From Reticulascus tulasneorum (Eukaryota > Ascomycota > Sordariomycetes > Glomerellales > Reticulascaceae): DNA of 64,000 nt. Numbering within the stretch: the stretch's first letter is position 1; each line of letters opens with the position of its first letter. The stretch is from contig LSAX01000003.1 in the NCBI GenBank assembly GCA_001557505.1, positions 2,418,001 to 2,482,000 of the forward strand, given 5' to 3'. A program made the translations under genes and the position numbers. Of this stretch, positions 11,599-23,091 are shown one piece after another. The notes under the pieces are model-generated. The model was given only the letters and a program-made list of their open reading frames with translations, did not search any database and was not told where the DNA came from.

Positions 11599-12208
11599 TG
11601 CTGTCTCGTACTGGGAGGATGGCGAGGTTGAATGTTGGCAGAGGACATCGCGTGTAACGCGTTGATCTTGGGGTTTTCGTTGTTCGGAGCCCCGCCGAGG
11701 ATGGGCCCCCCACTTCGGGAGCTGCAGGCAGGGCAAGCATGGATCAATCGGTGGATCGCTGCATGGGCATTACAGGCGATCGTGGTGCCTTGATAGGTAC
11801 ACTAGACCTCCCTAGAAGTATACCAAGAAACCCAATATAAACCACTCATGTTCCCTAGGTATTGTACCAGCTGCCTAGAAGAGTTTCCTGCAGGATCTGG
11901 CGTGGGTAATGCTCAAAGTTTTCATGTGTGCACATTGGATTCCCATAAGGCACCTCTACCGAACTTATTAGAGGCAGGTGCCTCTAGTGTCCATAGCGCT
12001 GTGGGGTCAGCCGCCCAAGGCTCAGTAAGTGCAGGTCTCGGGCCGGTCAGTTGACCAGGCTGTACGATGGAAGTCACGAGTAATCTGTTGCCTGAACATG
12101 TTAAGCTCTCGATACAAACTTCAGTGCCGTTCTCATAATGACGAGCTCTGATAGTTGTCTACAACATCTAAAGGAGGGTGATCTGCTATCTTGAAGTCTT
12201 GATGAAAG
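11599..12208. other. Divergent promoter region
   Basis: This lies between DAD3 and the CorA-like gene. It contains several CCTAGG/GGTA-type short palindromic words (for example near 11795-11865) like those scattered through other intergenic stretches. I see no gene. Confidence 0.5.
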
Positions 12209-14028
12209 ATGGTAGACAAACAGCCTGCCCAGGACATAACACGCGCGTTTCCAACTTCTCCCAAGACCATTAGAGAACCAAGCCCGATATATCGCATCCG
12301 TCCCGCCTCTTCAGGTAGTGCGAGATCTCAGCAGGTGAAGCCCTCGCCTGCATATCTTCTAGAATGGAACAGCCAGGTCTCCCGACGGAAGTTCCTCGAC
12401 AGTGTCCAGGAGCTAAACGAGGAGCTTGAGCCCAGGACGAGCGAAGAGTTCCATCGTCTATTTGTTGTACATGGCCTAACTCTCCAGTTCGTGGAGTTGT
12501 TGGTCGCCTCCCTCGATATTGACCCGGCATTCGTTGAAGCCCATGCTGGCCGCCGAAGATACCGGCCGGCAAGGGCGAGGAAAGACGCCAGATTCGAATG
12601 CTACGAGTATCCCGAGCTGGTGAAAGGGTACAATCCCGGTGGTGGGCGGAAGCTTTCACAAGATTCGCGTGCCATGGATGTGATGGACGATCCGCCGTTC
12701 CACTTGATGTCTGGTGATGGCCAGGCTGCCTTGTTCTGTCGCGCCTCGCTATGGATGACCGAGCAGGCGAGTGGTAAGGACTCAACAAACACCTCACTCC
12801 CAACCTGGCAACTCCTGACTAGCCGATAGTGTTATTCCTGGACCGACCAATGTGGAGAGATCCCACATGTCCATTACGGAAAGCCAGAAGACCCCCATCA
12901 GTTATGAAGCCCCATCAACCCCGGTACGGTCTTCGGCAACAGGGGACCGGTACAGCGGATATAGGACTTTCAAACGCAGAAGAAGTCCAAAGTCTAGAGG
13001 ACATGCTCCTCAAGTATTGCAGGGAGTCGGCAGAACATCTGCTTGAGTCTTATATGGATGTCGTAAAGCCGGGGGGTCTCCATGGCCTCCCTATCTCAGA
13101 CTTGGCTTATGAGCATTGGTTGGATTTCTTTGAGACTCTTCCTCCACACTCCCGCCAAGGTGCGACGCATGATATGATGCTCTTCTGGCAGGCGACCGAA
13201 TCCTTGGAGCAGAATCTAGATTTCTCCAACTACCTCCGTCGGCACGGGAAGCCCTCGTCCGACTTGGATGATATCCCAAACTGGCAGAACCTCATAGATA
13301 GAATCGAGCGGCGCGTGAATATCTCCGTCCTACATACCCCTGGAATCACGCTCACAAGAGCGGCGTCGACCGGCCTCTCAACCACCTCAAGCAGCCAGGA
13401 CGAAGACAAGGGTTCACCAATATCCCACCACCTAGACAACAAAGAGGCGAACCAGCGCAGTCTCGACCGCGTAACCTACCTCGGCAGCGTCCTTCTTCCA
13501 TTCACAGTCGTATCAGGAGTGCTTTCCATGAACGACCAATTCATGCCCAACGGCAACGGCTTCTGGATCTTCTGGGTCGCCTCCATCGCCAGTGCCGGCC
13601 TTTGCCTGCTCGTGATATACCTCGACCAGCTTCGCAGCCTCGAGGTCTGGTTCGAGTTCACAGCCAACGACGCCGTCGAAGCCCTGTTCCAGCCACAACG
13701 TCTCATGCGCACCGTCGCGCCGCCCACAGTGGCTGTGCGCACTGCCGCCGATGGGACGGTCCTCATGCAGCCCATCAAGGACGAGGCCGTCGACGTGCCC
13801 GTCCCGAGCAAGGACGGCGAAATGGAGATGCTGGCTGATTCCCCTGTGAACCCGACCATCTTGGTCCAACGACGGACGGATGGGAGCAGGGCCAAGGCGT
13901 GGAAGAAGGGGCAGCTGGGCTGGGGCGGCGCTGTGAAGCAGACGATTGGGTACTATCGATGGTGCGCAGGGACGCCGGTGCAGTTCAGCCCGCCTGGGCT
14001 GGAAAGGTTCCGGATGAAGACGATCTAG
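12209..14028 (+). CDS. CorA-like membrane protein (fungal Mg2+ transporter-like domain)
   Basis: Exons 12209-12773 and 12830-14028 give 587 aa. The last third has the CorA-like layout: a long soluble helical region ending RSLDRVTYLGSVLLPFTVV, a first membrane helix (about residues 404-421) and a second one (FWIFWVASIASAGLCLLVIYL, about 432-453). CorA channels carry a GMN motif at the end of the first helix. Here that place reads GVLSMNDQF, so the Gly is not kept and the loop is short. Fungal genomes hold many such divergent relatives, often without proven transport. A Ser/Pro-rich N-terminus and a basic C-terminal tail of about 130 residues flank the core. Membrane location is firm; magnesium transport is inference. 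Confidence 0.78.
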
Positions 14029-14850
14029 ACAGAGTCTAGGAGTATATAAAGTTAGTGAAAGCACTAGTAGTTGTACGAGTCTAATAGAATGGGTATTGGT
14101 CTTGAATCTGCTGTGTTAGATCCGCACTAACGAGGGCCTTATCAGCTTACGAGCGATCAGGACAAGTTGCTGAGCCGGAACGTCCCAGTCTTAAAGCTGG
14201 CCAACCCCTGGGTAGCATTGGCGAAGAAGTTCAATCTTAATGTGTGGCCAGGCTGAACATTTTCCAAGTTCTTTGCGAATACAGTAACGTGATGAGCAAC
14301 GAATCCAGGGCACAGTCACATTCGCTCAGACGGGGTGAAAGCAATCGGCGCCTCTAGATAGGACGCCATTTTCATAGACTGGTAGCAGTTACAAGGACAA
14401 TATTGCTCTCTTCCCATCCTTTCTTTCAACCCTCGGAACGCCAGGCCCAAGAACGCCGTTACACGATTTAAGGACAGGGAGGGATAAAAGCACACATGCC
14501 AATAGCCATCCCAGATTGGCCAACCACGATGTCCTGTCTGCCATTCCCGCCAGGCCGACCTCGCCTCTCGTCTCCTCACATCGCATTCCAAATGAATGAG
14601 GGATAAATGGAAAATGAATGCCACGAAATGCAGAAACTGCCCCCCCCCCCCCCGTTCCTTTTCCCCCGGTAGACACACAGGACGAAATCCACGGATTCAT
14701 ATAGACAGGTGTTGCGCGTAGGAGATGTTGCGATAGCTAGGAATGGAGCTAGATGAATCGCAGAGGGACAAGAATCGAGGGTCTGTGGAGCCCCCGCTCG
14801 GGGTGGACACTCCCAACCTGATTCCATGAAGGGAGAGACCTCATGTCCTG
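14029..14850. other. Intergenic between convergent genes
   Basis: 3' flanks of the CorA-like gene and the kinase gene. It contains a 14-nt poly-C run at 14640-14653. The open frames here run through the C run and have no motif. Confidence 0.5.
14640..14653 (+). repeat. Poly-C tract
   Basis: Fourteen consecutive C residues downstream of the kinase gene, in its likely 3' UTR (poly-G in the transcript). It could slip during replication. Confidence 0.85.
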
Positions 14851-17060
14851 CTAACGGCGGTTCTCATTGAGCTCCAAATGTAAATGGTGGTGGTTTGAGT
14901 CGTCGTCACCGTCATGATGGAGGGTGACACTGTTGAACTCCTCGAACGGATCGACAAGTTCGGCGCCAGGAGTCGCAAGGCCGCTATCCAAAGGCACTCC
15001 TTTCAGGTTCATCGGTCGAGAACCACTAATGTCGACACTCTCGCTCTCCTTCACGTTTCTAAAGTTGATGGTATCCACCCCCATCCCTTGGTTGGGGATG
15101 ATTGGTGGCTTCATATGACGAATCAATGCCCACTGGGTTGTTCGGAAGAACGGGTGTGCCTTGATATCTGAGGCACCTGCCCTGGCACCTAATCTTCTAT
15201 TCTCGTCTTTGATTAGGAGCTTCCGTATTAACGACTTGCACAAACTGTACAGCGTTAGTTCGCACTCACGAAAAAGATTACAAGTTGATAGCTTACTTTG
15301 AGATCTGCGGTGTACCCGAATGGTCTGGGAACGGGATATCCTCCCGCAAGATATTGGCAAAAGTGGCATTGCGATTCTTGCCTTTGAAAGGGGTGGTGCC
15401 GTAAAGCATCTCGTATATCAGGATGCCTAGTGTCCACCAGTCGACCGCACTAGTGTGGCCACTACCCTTGATGACCTCTGGTGCGATATACTCTTCTGTT
15501 CCTACGAATGAATTCGTTCGGAAATTCGCGATACAAGATCTCGTGTCTATCGTGGGCAGCGACGTGGTGCTGGCTCCGTTCTTGCCAATGATCATGGTTG
15601 GCTTGCCGCCGGGGTCGGACTGTTTCGACAGATCAAAATCTGAAAGCATGATATGGCCGGATTGGTGGAGCAGGATGTCTGGGAACATTGTCAGAACTGA
15701 GCAGCAACCGATTTGTTTCAAAAGACTTACTCTCTGGCTTCAGATCTCGATAAATGAAGCCCATGAGGTGCAAATATTCAAGAGCAGCCGTGACCTCCGC
15801 CGCATAGAATCGAGCATCTTCTTCAAGGATGCATTTGCCAGGACGGGTCTGGAGGGCCCGGAAAAACTCCCCACCGCTGCAGTATTCCATGCAAAGATAT
15901 AGGTAGTCTTCCGATTGGAAAGAATGGTAGAGAGTCACGATAAAAGGATGGTTGCTCGTAGCCAGGATTTCTTGCTCGGCAAGGGCTCGCTTGATCTTGT
16001 TTCGCTTGATCATCTCCTTTTTGCTCAACACTACATTCTTGTTAGATCAGACCTTAGATCTTGGGGCGCGGCGGGATGTACCTTTCATAGCATATAGTCT
16101 GCTGCTCTTCTTTTCTCTAACCAAGTATACCTTTCCAACGTCTCCCTTGCCAATGAGCTTAATCTTGTCGAAGCTCTGAGGACCAACTTCCACGTTACGG
16201 ACTTTGATCGAGTTGGAGCTGTACGTCCTCCGGAAAGCCAAAGCACCGCGATTTGGGGGAGGGAGATGACCCAATTCATCTTTGTCCGGCACGCCTAACG
16301 TGGACATGCCGTGGCCGTTTGATTTGGTGGCCTCGGCGAAGCCCAATGCTCCGGAGTTCTTATTTACAACCAGAGGGTCCTTGGCAAGCTCCGCAGTGGC
16401 AGGTCGGTCGCCGCTGCCGTTGCCTTTGGAGAAGAGGCCTTGAGCGTTCGGTGCACTAGCGACCCTTCTCAGCTTTCTTGCCAACTCCTCCTTGGTAGCA
16501 GTCGTCGCCTGTTCCGCCGGTCCTCCTCCAGGTCCATCGATCTTGAAGTTGGGGGTATCGGGAGGGCTGGGGGGGACGGAACCCTCGTTGTGATGGCGGA
16601 GACCAGGCTGGCCTTGATGAGCGAAATAGGGATTCGCAAGGACGGTGGGACTTAAAGAATCATCGAGGGCATTGCCCTCGCTGGCAGTAGTATTGGTTCT
16701 CAGGCGACCGACGGTGCCCCTGAAAAAGGCCGTATTCCGAAAGTTGGCCTTGAACTCTGGCTTGGTCGGGGTGGTGCCGTTGATGTTGGCGTTGGGGTTG
16801 GGGTTACCGTTGCCGTTGCTATCCTGGGACGACTTCTCCCTTTCCCTCTCTCGCTCTCCGCCATTGACGTTGATGCGGAAGAAGGCCTTCAGTCTCTGAT
16901 TGAGTGGATTGCTCCCATTCTGGTTCTTGATCGACGGCATTTCGGGGTCGTGACGGTCATGCAACCGATTCCATGGTTGTTTGAGGAAATTCAGAGGTCG
17001 ATGGCTGGTGATGTCCGGGAAACGAGCAGCCAAACCAGCGAGTGATTGGAATGGGGACAT
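14851..17060 (-). CDS. nrc-2: AGC-family Ser/Thr kinase, NRC-2/Fpk1 type
   Basis: Exons 17060-16082, 16030-15731, 15678-15297 and 15244-14851 give 684 aa. The first 300 residues are disordered, with an EREREREK run, Asn/Gly-rich stretches and Ser/Pro sites. The catalytic domain then shows the Gly loop [11 protein letters not shown], the Lys in [15 protein letters not shown] near residue 420, [10 protein letters not shown] in place of DFG (typical of the NRC-2/Fpk1 and phototropin group), the long insert before the activation loop, [11 protein letters not shown] and [14 protein letters not shown]-terminal AGC tail with HPFF follows. Neurospora nrc-2 represses conidiation; yeast Fpk1/2 activate aminophospholipid flippases at the plasma membrane. 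I infer the same class of role. The three introns are 51-52 nt and each restores a conserved kinase motif. Confidence 0.94.
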
Positions 17061-18695
17061 CAGATACCAATGGTATGGGGACTGTGTCGCTTTTCGTTAG
17101 ATCCCCCCCTCCGCTTGCCTGAGGCAAAGCCAATAGAGCCAGGGTGGATGGGGGCAGGCTGGTGGCCACAATGGGACAGTGCAGTGGACCGGGGGCTTGG
17201 ATGATTTAGCAGTTGGATGGGCTGGAAATCAGTGGGGATTGGTGGGCGTTGCCGGCCTTTAACCAACCTGAGAAAGTACCTCCACTGTAGCGACGTAGTA
17301 TTTATTGGAGAAGCACCCTCAAGTCACTCACTCACTGACTGCATGCAATGGATGCATGGAAACAGGTTGGTGAGCAGACTTCGATGGTGGGATGACGGTC
17401 TGTCTATAATACCTCCTGTTACCTAAGGTAGGTAGGCTGTGTTGCTGCCGATAATTCAGTCAGGGTGGTGCCTCGCTCCGGGAATGCAGCTGAATGTTGT
17501 GGCATTGTGTCCAGGCAAACGGCGAAGACGAAGGACTTTTTATTTCGGAGCGCGATCTGCTTAGACATCGTGGTCGATGATTTGCTTTTATTTTATTCAG
17601 TACCTGTCTATGCACCTAATAGCACGGGGGTTGCCCGTGATTATGGCTTCAGTTCACAGAAGGCGCCCAGGGAAGCAAGATCCAGCTTATCAAGCGATAA
17701 TGGGAGGGTTGTTTCTTCCACTCATTCATTCTTTCTTTCTTTTCCGACCAGACAACGCCCCATAACCTTGTTGAGGGACAAAAAAGCTAGCAGTAGGCAT
17801 ATTCGCAGGTGGGAGGGAGGGAGCAGGGCTCGGTTGGGATGCCAGATACCTTCTCGACACTGACGTGATACTTCTTCCCGGTTCTCGCCCCATCGCCACC
17901 TTCCGAAGTTGGTTCCCCATCAAGGCGTCTCCGGCCTGGCGCAAGTCCTCCCTTTACCCTGCATTGGTTGGGTCGCTGGCTCTAGTCTTAGAAATCAAAT
18001 CGTGGAAATGTTCTGGAACTGGCAGTCGGTCAATCTCGCGCGGCTTTAACTCGATACGAGCATCCACCGAGAATAAATCCATCGATACACTACATACGTA
18101 CCAATCTTTTGAATGCCGCCCGTTGGCACCGCACCCCACCTGGGTTTCTTATGCATTGCCTGTCTCGGCCAGGGCCATCTCCCCACAGACATTGAGAACC
18201 CCTTCCCCCACCCGCCTATGATGTAACTTGAGGCTTCATTCTCTTGGAAGCATGTAACTTATATGTGTGAGTATGTATGTATGTATGTATGTATGTATGT
18301 ATGTATATATGCATGCCGCGATTGCGGAAGCCCGTGTCTGAGCACCCAGATCCGAGCCGCATCGCCAAGCCCAGCATTGGGCAAGTCTGAACCCAAAAGT
18401 CCTGCACCCTGAACGAAGCACTGAACACAACCGCCGAGTCGCGAAATGATGCCCTCCAGGATAACGCGCAACTCATCACCTGGAGAGCAATCAATACGAG
18501 CAAATCTCCTCACCCTACGGATTTCTCAGCAATGTCGGCTCCTTCGGAATCCCCCACAGCAATTCGGGCCCACGCGCTATTACCCAGGTACGTAAATATG
18601 AGGCGCAGCCCACGGCGCCTGAAACAATGTCAAGATCATGTTCATGGAACTCCGCTTGTCAGCCATTCATTCGAAGTTGCACTTGCATGCCCGTC
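17061..18695. other. Upstream region of the kinase gene and 3' flank of the zinc-finger gene
   Basis: About 1.6 kb without a supported gene. It contains an ACCTAAGGTAGGTAGG word at 17421-17436 and a (GTAT)n microsatellite at 18271-18306. The stretch next to the kinase start is GC-rich and is probably leader and promoter. Confidence 0.5.
18271..18306 (+). repeat. (GTAT)n microsatellite
   Basis: Nine nearly perfect GTAT units followed by a short TA-rich end. It is intergenic, 3' of the zinc-finger gene. Confidence 0.9.
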
Positions 18696-19751
18696 TCATC
18701 CACCCACCTCTGTGGTCTCCATTTCGGTATCCACGTCATCGTCATCCTCTTCATCACTCGCCAGATTCTCATCTCTGCGCCTGAATAGCTCCTTAAGCTT
18801 CCTCCTATTTTCGCGCCACGAATTAATGTCTTCAAGTTCCTGATCTCGTATGGATGGCGTGACTTGCTTCCCGTTTCTGTCGAATAGGTAGTCTGGAAGT
18901 CCACTCTCGTCCTCCTGGGCGTATGACGTGACATGCACCTGAGACCCGTCTCCGACCTGCCAGATTATTGGCGGCATATGAACATCTTCCACATGTAATG
19001 TCAGGTTCTCAGCGGTCTGAAATACGGGACTCGGTTGCTTTGCCTCACACTTTGCCCAGCGACATCTAAATGGGGAGGTGTGCGCATGAACTACAGAGAC
19101 ATGTTTCCGGAGAGTTTCCGCGTTGTGTAGCTCAGCCTTACATGCTCCCCATTCACATAAGAACCGGAGAAAGTGCGGCTCTAGTTTCTCATAGATCTCG
19201 CGTGGCGGAGGCGACGGTGCTTTCGGGGGCCTTCCTCGCCGCTTTCCAGTGTAGATCGTAATGCCATCTTTGGGCTTTTCTCGTAACCTCCGGGCGGCTG
19301 AGATTTCCGCCTCTGACAGCTTAACATTGGACAGCCCTGGCCGCCATCCCTTTGGTCTACCACGCTTTCGCTTCTGTTGCGGCGCATCCGCTGAAACAAC
19401 GACTTCTCTGGGCCGAATATGGTGCGCAAGGCTCACGGATCGAGGTGTGGCACCTGGTGGCCGCCGGAATTGAGACGACAGATCCGAGGCGACCAATTCG
19501 TCTACATCATCTTCAACACTTCTCAACGGCGTGCCATACGGCCCTTTCAGTGGACTAGACTTGAGGGCCACGGACAGGCGCGAGTGTGATGGCGTTTGTG
19601 GCATGCTGGTCCGAATCGTCGACTTGGCTGGGGATCCGGCGCTTGATCCGCTCAAGTACATGTCCAACGTTCGCTGCTGGGGTAGTGGGACTTGTGATAC
19701 TCGCTTCTGAGACGAGCCTGTTTGACTACTCAGATATGGTTTCTGCTCCAT
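18696..19751 (-). CDS. C2H2 zinc-finger protein with AT-hook motifs
   Basis: A single exon of 351 aa. Two AT-hook cores are visible, KRGRPKGWRPG and KRRGRPPKAPS, of the kind that bind the minor groove of AT-rich DNA. A C2H2-like pair follows: FLCEWGACKAELHNAETLRKH (Cys2-His2 with long spacing, followed by VSVVH) and FRCRWAKCEAK...LTLHVEDVH. The C-terminus is a charged helix followed by an acidic run (EEDDDDVD). The N-terminus is Ser/Pro-rich with TPLRS-type phosphorylation sites. This composition points to a nuclear chromatin or transcription factor. I do not recognise a characterised orthologue. The start is the first ATG of the frame (MEQKPYLSSQ), and the frame is uninterrupted. Confidence 0.85.
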   Translation of the reverse strand: MEQKPYLSSQTGSSQKRVSQVPLPQQRTLDMYLSGSSAGSPAKSTIRTSMPQTPSHSRLSVALKSSPLKGPYGTPLRSVEDDVDELVASDLSSQFRRPPGATPRSVSLAHHIRPREVVVSADAPQQKRKRGRPKGWRPGLSNVKLSEAEISAARRLREKPKDGITIYTGKRRGRPPKAPSPPPREIYEKLEPHFLRFLCEWGACKAELHNAETLRKHVSVVHAHTSPFRCRWAKCEAKQPSPVFQTAENLTLHVEDVHMPPIIWQVGDGSQVHVTSYAQEDESGLPDYLFDRNGKQVTPSIRDQELEDINSWRENRRKLKELFRRRDENLASDEEDDDDVDTEMETTEVGG

Positions 19752-20673
19752 TGCTGCAGGAATTGAAGGAGTTTGGCAGATGTGAGATGAGGTTAAATGG
19801 TGAAGACGCGTCGCTTCCGAAGGTATGTTAGGTAGCTACGAGGCAATCGATCATGAACAGCAAAGGGGCCACCATGAGAAAGGAGCGCGTAGTTCGCCCA
19901 GTAGCAAAGAACCTAGTATCTTGAAGGCTGCTGGACTTTGCGGTTACGAGATCATTGAAAGCCTTGCGATGCGATAATAGGACATGCTTCACAACCCCTA
20001 ACGCGGGCCGCAGACATGGCACAGTACACTTGACGGGCCAGCTTTAAGCACCGTAGAACTGTTATTGGTCGCTACATTGGTTAGATGGGCGGCTTGGATG
20101 TAATTAGTGGGCTTTAGCACCCATCCGTCCCCGCCATGTCGCAGCTGACATCGCTGTAATTAATGCTCAGTCATCCACAGCACCAATTCGAGATCTGCAA
20201 TAGTAATCCGCATGCCTATCAGAGTCGCGTCGATCTAGTGCCCCGTCATTCGCGCTTCTGATTCAAAGAAGTCAGAGCGAGTGCTTTGTCGCCCGTACAG
20301 TAACGGGCGAATTAGTATTGATATAGCTAAATTTGTAATCTTGCTTTTCGTCCAAATATTGGGCGTCTCCTAGTCGAACACTAGGTCGCACACACTCCTT
20401 GGCTTGACCATTATTAATCGGCATCGGCCATGCAATGCCCCTCATCAATTTCGCAATATTCAGCGTCGGTAGTCGGCATACACCATGCGCCGATGCGTTT
20501 AGGACTTCTACTTATAGGAAGTATGGAGCACCCCGTCCAAGCTCCAGCTCATGAAGACTCGATCATTTGTTGCATCCACTCGAGACATTGATAGTCCAAC
20601 ACTTTGTCATAACAAATCTCAATTCCCAGAAAGATAACGAAACAAACCAACAAACCAACGATTTGTCGCCCAC
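19752..20673. other. Divergent promoter region, zinc-finger gene and SDR gene
   Basis: About 920 bp with no gene. AT content rises toward the SDR side. It contains a perfect 8-bp inverted repeat at 20289-20310 that embeds CCG-N8-CGG. Confidence 0.5.
20289..20310. promoter_or_regulatory. Inverted repeat with CCG-N8-CGG core
   Basis: TCGCCCGT and ACGGGCGA form an 8-bp perfect inverted repeat around a 6-nt spacer, 364 bp upstream of the SDR start. Paired CGG/CCG triplets are the usual targets of fungal Zn2Cys6 regulators, so this is a candidate operator. A chance hairpin is possible. Confidence 0.35.
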
Positions 20674-21578
20674 ATGGCTTCTAAATCATTTTATGCCATC
20701 ATTGCCGGAGCCGGCTCCGGAACCGGTTGGGGACCTTGAATCTGACTCCTTCCGAAGCTTGCGGCTAACCCGTCTGACCAGGGCGTGCATCAGCTGTGAG
20801 ATTTGCGAAATCTTACCCCGTAGTGCTCTTGGCCCGGAAACCAGAGAGCTACAATGAGATTGTCAAGGAGATCAAAGAATCAGGCGGCCAGGCGTTCGGC
20901 ATCACCGTGGATGCCACCGATCCAACGGGTCTAGTCTCAGCTTTCGAGACTATTAAAAAGGAGCTTCCCAACAGCAAGCTTGCTGCCGCCATTTACAATG
21001 TCAACGGCGGTTTTTCCCGGAAGCCATTCCTTGAGTTGAAAATAGAGGATCTTGATGCAAGCCTGAACGCTGCGCCGTGCGTAATGTACCTCGCTCATCC
21101 GAACGGCATGGCTAATGAATGACAGGCGAGGATTCACGTTCTTTGCACAGCACACCCTTCCATTGCTGCTGGAGTCGGTTCCTGACTCACCTCATCCACC
21201 CTCCCTGATCATCACTGGCGCTACAGCATCTTTGAAGGGCTCAGCGTTTTTCGGGGGGTTCGCGGCCGGAAAGTTTGCCCTGCGAGCCTTGGGCCAGTCT
21301 CTGGCACGAGAGTTCGGTCCAAAAGGAGTACACGTTGCACACGCTATTATTGATGGTGGAATCGATACCCCATGGGGTGCTGGTTCAACGTTCAACAACG
21401 GAGTAGAAGACGGAAAGCTCAAGCCAGAAGCTGTAAGTATTGAATGCCTTGAGTACAGAGTGATGATGCTGACGGGTGCGCTTTGCAGATTGCGGAGAGC
21501 TATTGGCACCTACATGCGCAGCATCGTTCTGCGTTTACTCAGGAGTTGGATCTTCGACCATATGTCGAGAAGTTCTAG
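20674..21578 (+). CDS. Short-chain dehydrogenase/reductase (SDR), atypical
   Basis: Exons 20674-20725, 20782-21076, 21126-21432 and 21489-21578 give 247 aa, a normal SDR length. The N-terminal Rossmann motif IIAGAGSGTG spans the first splice and joins RASAVRFAKSYPVVLLARKP. The middle carries VDATDP and AAIYNVNGGF (an NNAG equivalent). The C-terminal half has SLIITGATAS and FAAGKFALRALGQSLAREFGP. In classical SDRs the active site is Tyr-x3-Lys. Here the Tyr position is Phe (about F161, K165). I have the impression that this Phe is typical of an SDR subgroup with the same FAAGKFALRAL and HVAHAIIDG context, so it is probably not damage. The substrate is unknown. The first donor (GTTGGG) is weak, but the joined reading frame matches the family well. 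Confidence 0.86.
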
Positions 21579-21955
21579 GGATGTGGTGGAATTATGAGAG
21601 AACTATGGCCCTGCACCATAGCTGGTGAGCGAGTACCTACGGCGTCGGGGTCAACAGGAGGCATGCGCGACGAAATCTGTAATATCTTGCACGAATGGCC
21701 GCATGCATTGTTGTACGGTAGCACCGCGAATCTGCGGGCTTGCTTCATCCTCTGTGCTACTTGGCTGCTTCTTTGGGAAGATGATCGTACCTCATTGTAA
21801 GATGAAAAGTAGACAAATTCGCCGTCATAGGCTGGCGTCATCCAGATGGGCTGTCGTGAGATCCCGCATCAGCGGGGCTCCGAAGCAGCTTCATCATCTG
21901 TGATGGCAGGTAGTGGGACTTTTTCTATAACCAAGACCTCTGACAAAGTGCAGTC
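21579..21955. other. Intergenic between convergent genes
   Basis: 377 bp between the SDR stop and the TMA46 stop. Open frames here have no motif. I see nothing else. Confidence 0.5.
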
Positions 21956-23091
21956 TCAGGAGCCAGAAGCCTCTCCGTTTGTAGCGTCTGGTGCTGGCTC
22001 GGGTACTGGTTCCCCGTTCAAGCCCAATCGCTCTGCTTCCTCCTTTTCCCTCAATGCCTCAGTCTCCTGTCGTAACTTCTCTAGATTCCACGCGTCATCA
22101 GTGTCATCATCTTCTGAATCTTCTTCGTCGATGTCCTCTGTCGTCCTCCAGTTGCCGCTCTCAAAGAGCGCGCGACCGGTCGCCTCCTTCGCTTTCTGCG
22201 CCTGTTCTTCCGCGGCCCTCTTGTCCAGACGATCCTTCTTCCATTTGGTAAAAGACTCTGTTGTGACGGGTGTGAGAGTCCCGGTAAGCTTGTGTCGCTC
22301 GGACTCCAAGAAATCCTCTAGCGTCAGCGTCTTCAATGGTGATTTATCCATAAGAGCCTTCTCGGCAGCCCTTTGCTCCTTCGTCTTCAAGATAAAGCTG
22401 GAAAATGTTAGCAAACTTAAGTGGCCACCATAACGAGAAATTGTTGTACTTACCCTGGCGGCAGAGCATGTTTGTACTTGCATTTATCTGCACCATTCGG
22501 GCAGACCCAGAACCAGCCATACTTTCCATCCTCAATAGCCTCGATAAAGAACTTACAGACCTTGTCTGTGCCGGTTTGCTGATTTCCCTTCTTCGACAGA
22601 ACGACGGATCGAAGCTTCTCCTCGTCCCAGTCTGCAGACGTCTCCACCTTCTTCTTTTCCTCTTCCTCAGCCCGAGTATCTGTGTAGAGACTTCGCTTTT
22701 CTGTCTTCCTCTCGTCCTCTAGGTTATGCGAGAATTTGCACTTCTTTCCCTTTTCACAGTTTCCTTTCTTGAAGAAGATGCAGAGAACGGTCTTGGGGTC
22801 GACGCCGAAGGGGACTTTTTGAATCTGTGCAGGTTTGTTGAGCATCAGGTCCGCCTCTCTCTTTGCGTCTTCTGCTGCCTTCTTTTCCTTCTCTTTGGCA
22901 GCCTTCTCGGCTTCCTTTCGCTTCTGTTCCGGAGTACCTCCGGATTTGAGAGACGAGGTCATCTGCTGGATCTGTTTCTGGGCGGCAGATCCCTTCTTGT
23001 TCTTCATGCCGAACGTTCGGTCCTCGACTACCTTCGTGGCGGCCGGCTTCTTGCCGGCCGCACCTTTTGGTTCATTCTTCTTAGGAGGCAT
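21956..23091 (-). CDS. TMA46: CCCH zinc-finger protein, TMA46/ZC3H15 (DFRP1) family
   Basis: Exons 23091-22454 and 22397-21956 give 359 aa. The N-terminus MPPKKNEPKG is Lys-rich and helical (KRKEAEKAAKEKEKKAAEDAKREAD). A first CCCH finger, LCIFFKKGNCEKGKKCKFSH, is followed by NLEDERKTEKRSLYTD. A second one, VCKFFIEAIEDGKYG...CPNGADKCKYKH, follows. After the intron comes FILKTKEQRAAEKALM and an LTLEDFLESERHKL segment, the part that in this family binds DRG-type GTPases. Yeast Tma46 associates with ribosomes and stabilises Rbg1, so a translation role is expected in the cytoplasm. The C-terminus is acidic then Glu/Ala-rich. It is divergent from OST4, sharing a 601-bp promoter region. Confidence 0.93.

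Noticed and set aside
12829..14028. Separate gene starting MLFLDRP
   Set aside because: A GTAAGG...GATAG intron joins it in frame to the upstream exon at 12209-12773; the ATG spans the acceptor.
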